DNA from: Lichenifustis flavocetrariae
GTDB taxonomy: Bacteria; Pseudomonadota; Alphaproteobacteria; Rhizobiales; Beijerinckiaceae
DNA length: 64,000 nucleotides
Reading direction: 5' to 3'
Assembly: GCF_026130545.1 (NCBI RefSeq)
Contig: NZ_JAMOIM010000001.1
Coordinates: forward strand, 124,001-188,000
Below, piece by piece: positions 45,036 to 53,192 of this stretch. How positions within the stretch are numbered: the first letter of the stretch is position 1; each line of letters starts with the position of its first letter. The notes under the pieces were generated by a model, which saw only the letters and a list, made by a program, of their open reading frames with translations, was not told where the DNA came from and ran no database searches. The position numbers were made by a program, and so were the translations under genes.

Positions 45036-45911
45036 ATGGTTCGCAATATCGATACGGCCCTGATCCGGGCCTTCACCACTGTGGCCGACACGGCCAGCAT
45101 GACGGCCGCCGCCGAGGCGCTGCATCTCACGCAAGCCGCCATCAGCCAGCAGATCAAGCGGCTGGAGGAGGCCTTCGGGACCACGCTGTTCGACCGTGAC
45201 CGCAAGGGGCTGGCGCTGACCAACGACGGCGAGCGGCTCTACGCCAGAGCCAAGCGATTGCTCGGCATGAACGACGAGATCTGGGCCGAGATGACAACGG
45301 CGGCTTTCGACGGCGAGGTCCGCCTCGGCGTTCCCTACGATCTTGTCGGGAATTACATGCCGGCGATCCTGAAGGCTTTTGCTTCGGCCCATCCAAAGGT
45401 CGAGATCACCCTGACCTGCATGACCTCGCCCGATCTCATCGAAGCGCTCGCGGCCGATCGGCTCGATCTGGTCATCGCCGAGGAGCCTTTCGGACGCTCA
45501 CGTGGCGAGTGCATCTTGACCGACCGCCTGGTCTGGGTGGGCGCGAAGGGCGGCGACGCCTTCCGCAGGCGACCGTTGCCCATTTCGCTCGGCTGCGAGA
45601 CCTGTGCGTTTCGTCCGGTGCTGTTCGAGGCGTTGAAAAAAAGCAGCTTGCCGTGGCGCACGGTGGCCGAGAGTGACGGCACTTTCGCGATCAGCGCGAC
45701 GGTACAGACCGATCTCGCCGTCACGGCGCTCCTGGCCAGCACGATCGTACCCGGCCTCGATGTGCTATCGTCCGGATCGGGCCTGCCGCCACTTCCGAAT
45801 TTCACTGTCAACTTGCACCTGCCACCGACCGGCACGAGCCCGGTCGTCCAGGCGCTTGCGGAAACCGTGAGACAAGGATTTCTAGGCCGTCAGCGGCAGG
45901 CCGCCGCCTGA
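45036..45911 (+). CDS. LysR-family regulator, LrhA-like
   Basis: A 291-residue regulator. The N-terminal helix-turn-helix is TAAAEALHLTQAAISQQIKRLEEAFG (residues about 20-45), followed by the periplasmic-binding-type effector domain. The CETCAFRPVLFEAL segment near residue 190 corresponds to the C-x-FR region of LrhA/PecT-type members. It is divergent to the DUF1127 gene with a shared 101-base promoter region, the normal LysR arrangement. The effector is unknown. The start at 45036 follows GAGAGCGGC. Confidence 0.85.
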   Translation: MVRNIDTALIRAFTTVADTASMTAAAEALHLTQAAISQQIKRLEEAFGTTLFDRDRKGLALTNDGERLYARAKRLLGMNDEIWAEMTTAAFDGEVRLGVPYDLVGNYMPAILKAFASAHPKVEITLTCMTSPDLIEALAADRLDLVIAEEPFGRSRGECILTDRLVWVGAKGGDAFRRRPLPISLGCETCAFRPVLFEALKKSSLPWRTVAESDGTFAISATVQTDLAVTALLASTIVPGLDVLSSGSGLPPLPNFTVNLHLPPTGTSPVVQALAETVRQGFLGRQRQAAA

Positions 45912-45913
45912 CC

Positions 45914-46300
45914 TCAGGTGGAGCGACGCCGGCCGGTGACCTCGATCTCGATTTTCATACGCGGATCGGCCAACCCGGCGACGATCATTGTGGCGGCGGG
46001 CTGAACCGGCCCGAACCGCTCCCGCAGCACCGGCCAGCACGGCTCGAAGTCGGCGCGCTCAGGCAGAATGTATCGGACCCGCACGATGTCCATGAGCCCG
46101 AAGCCCGCCTGCCGCAGGGCGGTCTCGATGTTGTCGATCGTCTGCCGAGCCTGCTCGACCACGTCCGTCGAAATGGCACCTGTCGCATAGTCGAAGCCCG
46201 TCGTGCCGGACACGAAGATCCAGTCCCCCTCGACCACTGCTCGCGCATAGCCGATCTGGGCTTCGAAGACCGAGCCGGAGGAGACAAACTGGCGTGTCAT
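45914..46300 (-). CDS. RidA superfamily protein lacking the usual active-site arginine
   Basis: A 128-residue protein of the RidA/YjgF/UK114 superfamily: GDWIFVSGTTGFDYATG, the helix QARQTIDNIETALRQAGFG, and the C-terminal KIEIEVTG. Archetypal RidA enzymes that hydrolyse reactive 2-aminoacrylate carry an Arg in a PARS motif before the last strand; here that stretch reads PAATMIVAG, so imine deaminase activity is doubtful and the protein probably belongs to another Rid subgroup. It converges with the LysR gene and is divergent to the EPS locus. Confidence 0.85.
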   Translation of the reverse strand: MTRQFVSSGSVFEAQIGYARAVVEGDWIFVSGTTGFDYATGAISTDVVEQARQTIDNIETALRQAGFGLMDIVRVRYILPERADFEPCWPVLRERFGPVQPAATMIVAGLADPRMKIEIEVTGRRRST

Positions 46301-46530
46301 TGAAAACCTACCCGCGATGGAGCATCGTGACTGCGACCCGACAGATCCGTTGGAGCAGCCGGGACGACAATCTATAGGGTACCCTCCTAGAGAACCGCGA
46401 AAAAGTGCCAGCCTATTCAAAGATTCAAGTTGCGTGGGTTAACTTTTTGTTCATAAATTAGTGACGTAGCGGAAAGTTCTTCTGTGGAGCGCCGCAATAC
46501 TTCTTGTAATGCGTTGTCTGCGGGTGATCT
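46301..46530 (+). promoter_or_regulatory. AT-rich upstream region of the exopolysaccharide locus
   Basis: This 230-base gap between the RidA-like and export lipoprotein genes becomes markedly AT-rich from about 46400 (for example TTAACTTTTTGTTCATAAATTA). A weak -35/-10 pair, TTGCGT (46430-46435) and CATAAA (46452-46457) with a 16-base spacer, is the best promoter candidate. Such AT-rich islands before EPS genes often bind global regulators, but no specific operator is recognisable. Confidence 0.35.
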
Positions 46531-47112
46531 ATGACGATCTGCCTCCGTGAAGTACTTAGCTTATTTGTATTGCAATTTATGCTGGCGGGTTGTGTCTCGG
46601 CCGATGCTGGCAATACAACAGCATTTAAAGATGCTGTTGCGCAGCAATCCTCGTCGGAGCCAATGCTGAGGCCGGGGGATCGCGTTCAAGTCACTGTCTT
46701 TGGGGAAACCGCCATCACCGGGTCTTACGATGTGGCTGCGTCGGGGACGATCCAAGTTCCTTTGGCGGGCTCCGTCGAAGCTAGTGGTCAGACCGCGCAA
46801 GAACTTGAAACCAAGATCACTGCCGCTCTTCAGCGCAAATACTTGCGAGACCCGAAGGTGACGGTTGCGATCCTGACGCTGCATCCCTTCTACGTATTGG
46901 GGGAAGTCGAGAAGCCGGGGGAATATCCCTATCGCAGTGGTCTCAATCTGTGGCGGGCTCTTGCGGTCGCGGGTGGGCAGACCTACCGCGCCAGTTCGTC
47001 GTCGGTCCTGATCCAGCATGCCGGCGAAACCACCACGGCCGAATATGACCTGACGCAAGACGTGATCGTCAGACCCGGCGATCTGATCCGCGTCCCCGAA
47101 CGCTGGTTCTGA
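46531..47112 (+). CDS. Polysaccharide export lipoprotein (short Wza/GumB-like)
   Basis: A 193-residue OPX protein. The signal ends in LAGC with lipidated Cys21. The polysaccharide export domain begins at LRPGDRVQVTVFGE and is followed by one SLBB-type domain (FYVLGEVEKPGEYPYRSG), then the chain ends at IRVPERWF. The C-terminal amphipathic helix that forms the outer-membrane pore in E. coli Wza is missing, as in short GumB-type proteins, so another protein must finish the outer-membrane passage. The first 120 bases are less GC-rich than the rest of the locus. It opens the EPS cluster. Confidence 0.88.
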   Translation: MTICLREVLSLFVLQFMLAGCVSADAGNTTAFKDAVAQQSSSEPMLRPGDRVQVTVFGETAITGSYDVAASGTIQVPLAGSVEASGQTAQELETKITAALQRKYLRDPKVTVAILTLHPFYVLGEVEKPGEYPYRSGLNLWRALAVAGGQTYRASSSSVLIQHAGETTTAEYDLTQDVIVRPGDLIRVPERWF

Positions 47113-47177
47113 TCCGCGCGTTCGGGCCCTCCCGCAACGTCACTCCGCCGCTATGAGCCGCATCCGGAGAGGCCCGA

Positions 47178-48455
47178 ATGAGCGCCCGGTGGCTCGTCGT
47201 CATCTGCATCTTAGGCCGCCCGGACCCTGGGTGGACGGAGGAACGTGCCATGCCGTCTGCGCAAGAGGCGACGGAGTATCTGTCTCCCAAGATCATGGCG
47301 GACGCCCATCCACGATGGCGCGCTGCCGATAGCCAGGCGGGTGCCGCCTGGGGAGGGTTTCTGGCTTGGCCGTCGCTTGGCGTCGGCGCACTCGTCGACA
47401 GCAATCCCTCGCAGGCGCATGGGCCGCATGCCACCACGCTCGGCACCAGGATCACGCCGACGGTCGTGGTCGAGCGCGAGAGCGGCGTGCATGCCACGGC
47501 CTTCTATGGCTGGGCCGACGCCCAGCTCTACCCGGCGCGTCCCGATGCCGACCAGCTCGACGGGCGGGTCGGGATTCTGCACGACTGGGCGGTCAGCCGT
47601 GACCTGATGGTCCGCCTGCAAGGCGACCTGTCGCAGACACGCGATCGCCTGGACAGCCGCGAAGCCGTGACAGGCTCGTCGCAGGGTCAGCCGTTTCAGC
47701 GGCGTGACGCGACCCTGGCGGCATCGGTGCAGAAAACCTTCAATCATCTGTTCGCCTCAGTGGCGGGTGACGTGGTTCATTCGAGCTTCGCCGGCGGCGC
47801 GGTGCGGACGCGCGACGGGGCGCCCGGCCTCAGCGACCAGACCGCTGTCGAAGTCAAAGCCCGAGCAGGCTATTTTCTAGGGCCCGCACTCTTCGCCTTC
47901 GCCGAGCCGGCTGCGAACTGGCGCACCCTCGATGCCGTCGACGATCGGTCGCATGGCACGCGGCTTGTCGCCGGCCTCGGGGTCGACCGCATCGGACTTC
48001 TCGGCGGTGACTTCTACGTCGGCGCGCAACGCCAGACATTTACGCGCCGTCCGACCAACGTCACCGAGCCGGTGTTCGGTGGGCGTCTCACCTGGTGGCC
48101 CACCGCCGCCTGGACCGTGTCGATCACGCTCGACCGACGTCTCGATCAGGCGGCGGTCGGCACAGTGGGTGAGCCGCTCGGTACGCCGATCGATGCCGTG
48201 ACCGAGACGGCCAGGCTCCGTTTCACGCCCTCGCGCCAATGGTGGGGCGAAGCCGCGCTGTTTCATGTCGCGGTGGCCTACCTCGGAACGACCCGCCGCG
48301 ATCAGCTTGTCGGCGTGGATGCGACGCTCGCCTATCTGTGGCGCCACGACCTCGATCTTACGGCCGACCTCCGGCTGACGCATGTCGAGTCGACGCTCAC
48401 CATCGCCTCCTATGACCGCGCTAGCGCAACGCTCGGGGCTCGCTACCACTATTGA
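47178..48455 (+). CDS. Outer-membrane beta-barrel protein (BBP2-like) of the EPS locus
   Basis: A 425-residue protein rich in alternating strands (for example AFYGWADAQLYP, TLAASVQKTFNHLFASV, LDLTADLRLTHVES) and ending in an aromatic residue (GARYHY), as outer-membrane barrels do. The pattern resembles putative beta-barrel porin 2 proteins found in polysaccharide loci. The N-terminal hydrophobic segment is short and may be a poor signal peptide, so an alternative start is possible. It lies between the short export lipoprotein and the co-polymerase, which suggests it forms or caps the secretion channel. Confidence 0.75.
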   Translation: MSARWLVVICILGRPDPGWTEERAMPSAQEATEYLSPKIMADAHPRWRAADSQAGAAWGGFLAWPSLGVGALVDSNPSQAHGPHATTLGTRITPTVVVERESGVHATAFYGWADAQLYPARPDADQLDGRVGILHDWAVSRDLMVRLQGDLSQTRDRLDSREAVTGSSQGQPFQRRDATLAASVQKTFNHLFASVAGDVVHSSFAGGAVRTRDGAPGLSDQTAVEVKARAGYFLGPALFAFAEPAANWRTLDAVDDRSHGTRLVAGLGVDRIGLLGGDFYVGAQRQTFTRRPTNVTEPVFGGRLTWWPTAAWTVSITLDRRLDQAAVGTVGEPLGTPIDAVTETARLRFTPSRQWWGEAALFHVAVAYLGTTRRDQLVGVDATLAYLWRHDLDLTADLRLTHVESTLTIASYDRASATLGARYHY

Positions 48456-48477
48456 CCCTTCGGGATCGGCCACACCC

Positions 48478-50676
48478 ATGAGCCTCACGAGCAGCCTCCC
48501 GCTCCGCCGTTCCATCGGCAACGATGATGCGGTTCCGGTCCTTCGCCAGATACAGGCCTTCCTTCATCGACGCTGGCTGCAAGTCGGGGCAACGACGCTC
48601 GTGGTCGTGATCTTCGCCGTGTTCGCTCTGCAGATGTTGCCGGCGCGATTCTGCGCCAGCGCGGAGGTGCTTCTCGACCCACGGCGCGACAAGGCTTTCG
48701 GTCCCGATGATGTCGCGGCGACCGTCACGCTCGATACCGCGAATGTCGAAAGCGCCGTGGCCCTGATCAAGGGCAATGCCGTGCTGTTGCGGGTCGTCCA
48801 ATTGGAGAACCTCGCCAGCGATCCCGACTTCAACGGAGCGCATCAAGCGACGAACCGGCTTTGGCGCGATCTCGGCGCCCTGCTGGGCCATAAGGCCGCT
48901 CTTCCAGCCTCGCCCGAACATCATGCGGTGGGAGCCTTGTTCCGCGCCCTTAAAGTCGATCGGGTCGGCAAGGCCTATGTGGTTTCGATCAGCGTCACGA
49001 CCCGAGATCCCGGCAAGGCTGCACGGCTCGCCAATGCGGTCGCCGAGGGCTTTGTCCGAGACCAGCGCGACGCTCGGTTGGAAGCCCGACGTCGCGAAGC
49101 GACCTTCTTTGCCGAGCGGCTCGCGCCGCTGAGCGAGCAATTGCGGCGCTCGGAGGATGCCCTCGACCGCTTCCGACGGGATCACGACCTGACCGCCACC
49201 GCCAGCAGCGGCAGGGAGGCCGACCGGCCGTCTTCCCTGAACGAACAGCAATTGACCGAGCTGAACAGCCGGTTGGCCGCGTCGCGCGCCGAGACCGCCC
49301 AGGCCTGGGCGGCCTACGATGGGGCGCGGGGAACGGTGGCCCACGGCGCCATGGAAATGATTCCCGACGTGGTTCGCTCGACTGTCGTCGGGCAATTGCG
49401 CCAGCAGCAGGCCGAAGTGGCCCGCAAGGAGGCCGATCTCGCGGCTCGCTACAGCGATTCCTATCCGACCCTGGTCGACGTTCGCGCCGAGCGGCGCGAA
49501 ATCGAACGGGCGATCGCACGCGAGATGGCCCGCATCGTCGGCAATCTGAAAGGCGTCTACGAGATCGCCAAATCGCGAGAAGACGGGCTCCGGGCCGGCA
49601 TGACGGTGACGACTGGCGCCGCTGGCCTCGACAACGATCTCGGACGCCAATTGCGTGAGCTCGAACGTGTGAAGCTTGTCGATCAGACTGTCTTTGAAAC
49701 CTATCTGGCCCGTGCCAAGGGCGCCGAGCAGCAGGCCGGGTTCGAGGAACATGACGTTCGGATCGTATCGCCGGCGAGCGAGCCGGTGGTCCCAGCCTTT
49801 CCTCAGACCAAAATCGTGCTGGTCTGCGCCGGCTTGCTCGGCCTCGGCCTCGGCGTCGCGCTTGGACTGGCGCTCGACGCGCTCGATCAGGGGTTTCCTA
49901 CGGCGCATCAACTTGAGCATCTGACCGGCTTGCCGGTGCTGGCGAGCATTCCCTGGCTCACGCGGCGTGACAGAACGCTTGATGGCAAGATTTTGGATCC
50001 GGCGCGTTTCCTCGTGCAGCGTCCGCGCAGCCCCTATGCCGAGGGGCTCCTCGCCGTGCGGGCGAGCCTTGCCGCCCTCCCGGTCACTCGAAGCGGCTGC
50101 GTGACGCTCGTCACCTCTTCGGTGCCAGGCGAAGGCAAGTCCAACCTGGCGCTGGGCCTCGCGCTTTCGGCGACGCTGGCCGGCCGTCGTGTCCTGATCC
50201 TCGACGCCGATCTGCGGCAGCCGTCGCTGTCGCGGTACTTCGGTGTCGAGAACCGGCTCGGTTTCGTCGATATGTTGTCGGGCCTTGTCGGAACTGCGGA
50301 AACCACTGTGCCACTCGGCCCGAGCCTGGCCATCATGCCGGCGGGCCGGAAGTCCGCAAGTGCGCCGGACCTGTTCGGTTCGCCGCGCATGGCGATTTAT
50401 CTCGACCACCTGCGTCGCATTTACGACCTCATTGTAATCGACGCGGCCCCGCTCGAAGCGGTGGTCGATGCGGCCGTGCTGTCCCGCCTCAGCGATCGTA
50501 TTGTCTTCGTGGTCGGCTGGCGGGAGACCGCCAAGGAGATCGTGGTCCGCAGCCTGCAACGGTTGGGCAGTCGGACGAAAATCGCCGGACTGGTGCTGAA
50601 CAAGGTGGATGAGCGCAAGGCGCCGCATTACGGGCGGCGCCGGACCATCGAGTCCCACGATTACGCGGAGGCGTGA
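48478..50676 (+). CDS. Polysaccharide co-polymerase fused to BY-kinase-type ATPase (GumC/ExoP/Wzc-like)
   Basis: A 732-residue protein with Wzz-type transmembrane helices near residues 35-55 and 450-470 around a coiled-coil periplasmic domain (EARRREATFFAERLAPLSEQL), then a cytoplasmic BY-kinase domain: Walker A GEGKS (551-555), Walker A' LILDADLRQP (Asp576/578) and Walker B LIVIDAAP (Asp655). It controls chain length and export with the lipoprotein partner. The usual C-terminal tyrosine cluster is absent; only two scattered Tyr occur in the last 20 residues. Start 48478 is preferred over an in-frame ATG at 48412 that would overlap the barrel gene. Confidence 0.9.
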   Translation: MSLTSSLPLRRSIGNDDAVPVLRQIQAFLHRRWLQVGATTLVVVIFAVFALQMLPARFCASAEVLLDPRRDKAFGPDDVAATVTLDTANVESAVALIKGNAVLLRVVQLENLASDPDFNGAHQATNRLWRDLGALLGHKAALPASPEHHAVGALFRALKVDRVGKAYVVSISVTTRDPGKAARLANAVAEGFVRDQRDARLEARRREATFFAERLAPLSEQLRRSEDALDRFRRDHDLTATASSGREADRPSSLNEQQLTELNSRLAASRAETAQAWAAYDGARGTVAHGAMEMIPDVVRSTVVGQLRQQQAEVARKEADLAARYSDSYPTLVDVRAERREIERAIAREMARIVGNLKGVYEIAKSREDGLRAGMTVTTGAAGLDNDLGRQLRELERVKLVDQTVFETYLARAKGAEQQAGFEEHDVRIVSPASEPVVPAFPQTKIVLVCAGLLGLGLGVALGLALDALDQGFPTAHQLEHLTGLPVLASIPWLTRRDRTLDGKILDPARFLVQRPRSPYAEGLLAVRASLAALPVTRSGCVTLVTSSVPGEGKSNLALGLALSATLAGRRVLILDADLRQPSLSRYFGVENRLGFVDMLSGLVGTAETTVPLGPSLAIMPAGRKSASAPDLFGSPRMAIYLDHLRRIYDLIVIDAAPLEAVVDAAVLSRLSDRIVFVVGWRETAKEIVVRSLQRLGSRTKIAGLVLNKVDERKAPHYGRRRTIESHDYAEA

Positions 50677-50679
50677 GGC

Positions 50680-51888
50680 ATGCCTCTCTATTCACGATCG
50701 TCCACCGCTGCCCCCGCGATCCGACATCTCGATATGCTGCGGGCTGGCGCCGCAATGGCGGTACTGCTGTCCCATGCCCGCGATTTCACCTTGCGGGATG
50801 CGGCCGATCAGCCAGGCCTCAATTGGGCAGGCCGCCTGGTCTTCGGCGTATCGGGACTCGGTCATCAGGCCGTGCTCGTCTTCTTCGTTCTCAGCGGATA
50901 TCTCGTCACGAGTTCGATGCTGCGGCTCGAAAAGCGCGGCCGCTGGTCGCTCGGACAATTCGCGGCCGCCCGACTGACACGGCTTTGGATCGTGCTGGTC
51001 CCGTGCCTCCTCGGCGGAGCTCTCCTCGACGCCGCCGGGCTTGCCTTCAGTCGAGATCCAGGACTTGCAGCGCATTACGGCGTCCTGGCCGTCACCGAAC
51101 AGCAACCGCCGGACTTCGGGGGTGCCACTCTCATCGGCAATCTCCTGTTCCTGCAAACGATCGCCGTTCCGGTCTACGGCTCGAACGGCGCGCTCTGGAG
51201 CCTGGCCAACGAGGCCTGGTACTACGTTGTGGCGGCGCTGCTTTTCGCGGCCTGGCACGATCGCACCTTCCCCGGACGCGCTTTGTTCTCTCTCGGCCTC
51301 GCCTTGGCCGTCGCGGCCGCGCTGCCTGGAAGCATCCTCAGCCTTGCCCCGGTCTGGGCTTGTGGGGCGGTCTGTGCCGTCGCGCGGCCGGAGAGGTTGT
51401 ATCGGTCCCGGTGGAGCGCCTTGCTTCGACGTGCCGCCATTCCGGTCTGGGCGGCTGCTCTCCTCGCATCTCGGTTGCGCCTCGGGCCGAGCGCCTTCGC
51501 GACCGATCTCGCGATCGGGGCCGCGACCGCTTGGCTCGTCTCCGTGGCTGTGGCGGAAGGTAACAGCTTCGTTGCGCAGAGTGGATCTTTTGCTCCGGGT
51601 CGAACCGTGTCCGGCAGTCTCGCCCGCATCTCCTACTCGCTTTATCTGTCGCACTGCCCCTTGCTGGCTCTGCTTTCGGCCCTCGTCCTCGACGGTCGCC
51701 GGATCGATTTCGGCTGGACCGGTGTCGCGCTCCTGGCCGGCGGGATGGCGCTTTCGCTGCTACTGGCCGCGACGGTGTGGTGGGCCTGCGAGCGTCACAC
51801 GGAGGCGCTTCGCGCGTGGCTGACGGCAGGCAGGTTCGCAGCACGCGCAGGCCGCCTCCAATCGGCGCCGGAAGGACTTTCCCCATGA
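50680..51888 (+). CDS. Acyltransferase 3 family membrane protein
   Basis: A 402-residue integral membrane acyltransferase with about 10 helices. The N-terminal signature RHLDMLRAGAAMAVLLSH and the later FFVLSGYLVTSSMLRLE are typical of acyltransferase 3 (OafA/ExoZ) proteins, which add acetyl or related groups to polysaccharide units. It begins 3 bases after the co-polymerase stop and overlaps the flippase start by 4 bases. Acyl donor and target sugar are unknown. Confidence 0.88.
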   Translation: MPLYSRSSTAAPAIRHLDMLRAGAAMAVLLSHARDFTLRDAADQPGLNWAGRLVFGVSGLGHQAVLVFFVLSGYLVTSSMLRLEKRGRWSLGQFAAARLTRLWIVLVPCLLGGALLDAAGLAFSRDPGLAAHYGVLAVTEQQPPDFGGATLIGNLLFLQTIAVPVYGSNGALWSLANEAWYYVVAALLFAAWHDRTFPGRALFSLGLALAVAAALPGSILSLAPVWACGAVCAVARPERLYRSRWSALLRRAAIPVWAAALLASRLRLGPSAFATDLAIGAATAWLVSVAVAEGNSFVAQSGSFAPGRTVSGSLARISYSLYLSHCPLLALLSALVLDGRRIDFGWTGVALLAGGMALSLLLAATVWWACERHTEALRAWLTAGRFAARAGRLQSAPEGLSP

Positions 51889-53192
51889 GGGCGCGTCTGC
51901 TGCGCGGCATCGGCGCGAACCTTTACGGGCAGGTCGTCACGATCCTGATCCAGCTGGTGTCCGTCCCCGTTTTGATCGGTGCCTGGGGCAGTGCGCATTA
52001 CGGCATCTGGCTGCTGCTTTCTGCGGTCCCGACCGCTTTGGCTTTTGCCGACGGCGGGCTGATTCTGGCGAGCGGCACCGCCATGACCATGGCCATGGGG
52101 CGGGGCGATCGCGCCATCGCGGCCGACTTGTTCGGGCAAGCGGCGCAGGCTGTCATCATGGCTTTGGTCACCATCGGATGCGTGGTTGGAGGGCTGTTGG
52201 CGATCGTGCCGGCCGCGGCGCTCGCCGTCGCCTGTCCCTTGGCACCCGAGGAGACGCGCTGCATCCTGGCGCTGATGACGGCGATCGTGCTCCTCGGTGT
52301 TTTGGGCAGCCTCCCGGGGGCGGCCTTCCGGGCCGGTGGGCACTACGCATTCGGTGTCGCGGCGGCTCAGACGATCCGGTTTGGAGAAGCCGTCGCCGTC
52401 CTGGCCGTTGCGCGCGCCGGCGGTGGTCTGGCGGCTGCGGCAAGCACCTGGCTCGCGGCACGTCTGGTCGGCTCGGTGCTGCTCGCCGGACTCCTCGCCC
52501 ACAGGCTGCCTTGGGTTCGCGGCGCGCGTCTGCGGCGAACGAGTTTCGACCTCGGGTCTCTCCTCAGGCCGGCTCTCGCCTCGTTGGCGGTCCCGGCCGC
52601 TTTTGCCGCGAGCCTGCAGGGTGTGACGCTGGCGATCGGGTTCGCGCTGCCACCAAGCGCGGTGGCGGCCTTCGCGACGGCCCGCACCTTGGCGCGCGCC
52701 CTGGTGCAACTCGCGGGCCTGGTCACGCATGCGCTCATGCCCGAGATGGCCCTTGTGGCCGGTCGGGGCGATGGCCGGGCGATGGCGGCGGTGTCGCGTC
52801 TCAACCGCTGGATGTCGGTCGCGGCCCTGGTCCCCGGCTGGATCCTCCTGCTCGTGGCAGCCCCATGGGTGATCGCGGTTTGGACCGGCGGCCGCCTCCC
52901 TATCGACCCTTACGTCCTGCCGCTCGTCGCGACCACGGCCCTTGTGCACGGTCTGTGGTTGTCGCAGGCGAACATGATCCTGGCGGTCAACCGGCCGGCG
53001 GATTACGCCTGGATGTTTCTTCTCACCTCCGTCGCCACCGCGATGCTGGCATGGCCGGCCGCCATGCGGGGCGGCACGGCGGGTGCCGCCGCCGTCTGCC
53101 TCCTTGGCGAGTGCCTGATGGCGCTTTGGCTCGTAAATCTTGGCCGCTCTCGGCCGCTTCGCCCCGACGCGATCGAGAGCGCCCTGTCATGA
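51885..53192 (+). CDS. Wzx-type EPS flippase
   Basis: A 435-residue membrane protein with about 12 helices of the MOP flippase group (start RLLRGIGANLYGQVVTILIQ, then ADGGLILASGTAM). It would translocate undecaprenyl-linked EPS repeat units to the periplasm for Wzy polymerisation. Its ATG overlaps the acyltransferase stop and its own stop overlaps the next gene (ATGA both sides), so the three are tightly coupled. It is distinct from the flippase at 263-1771. Confidence 0.85.
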   Translation: MRARLLRGIGANLYGQVVTILIQLVSVPVLIGAWGSAHYGIWLLLSAVPTALAFADGGLILASGTAMTMAMGRGDRAIAADLFGQAAQAVIMALVTIGCVVGGLLAIVPAAALAVACPLAPEETRCILALMTAIVLLGVLGSLPGAAFRAGGHYAFGVAAAQTIRFGEAVAVLAVARAGGGLAAAASTWLAARLVGSVLLAGLLAHRLPWVRGARLRRTSFDLGSLLRPALASLAVPAAFAASLQGVTLAIGFALPPSAVAAFATARTLARALVQLAGLVTHALMPEMALVAGRGDGRAMAAVSRLNRWMSVAALVPGWILLLVAAPWVIAVWTGGRLPIDPYVLPLVATTALVHGLWLSQANMILAVNRPADYAWMFLLTSVATAMLAWPAAMRGGTAGAAAVCLLGECLMALWLVNLGRSRPLRPDAIESALS

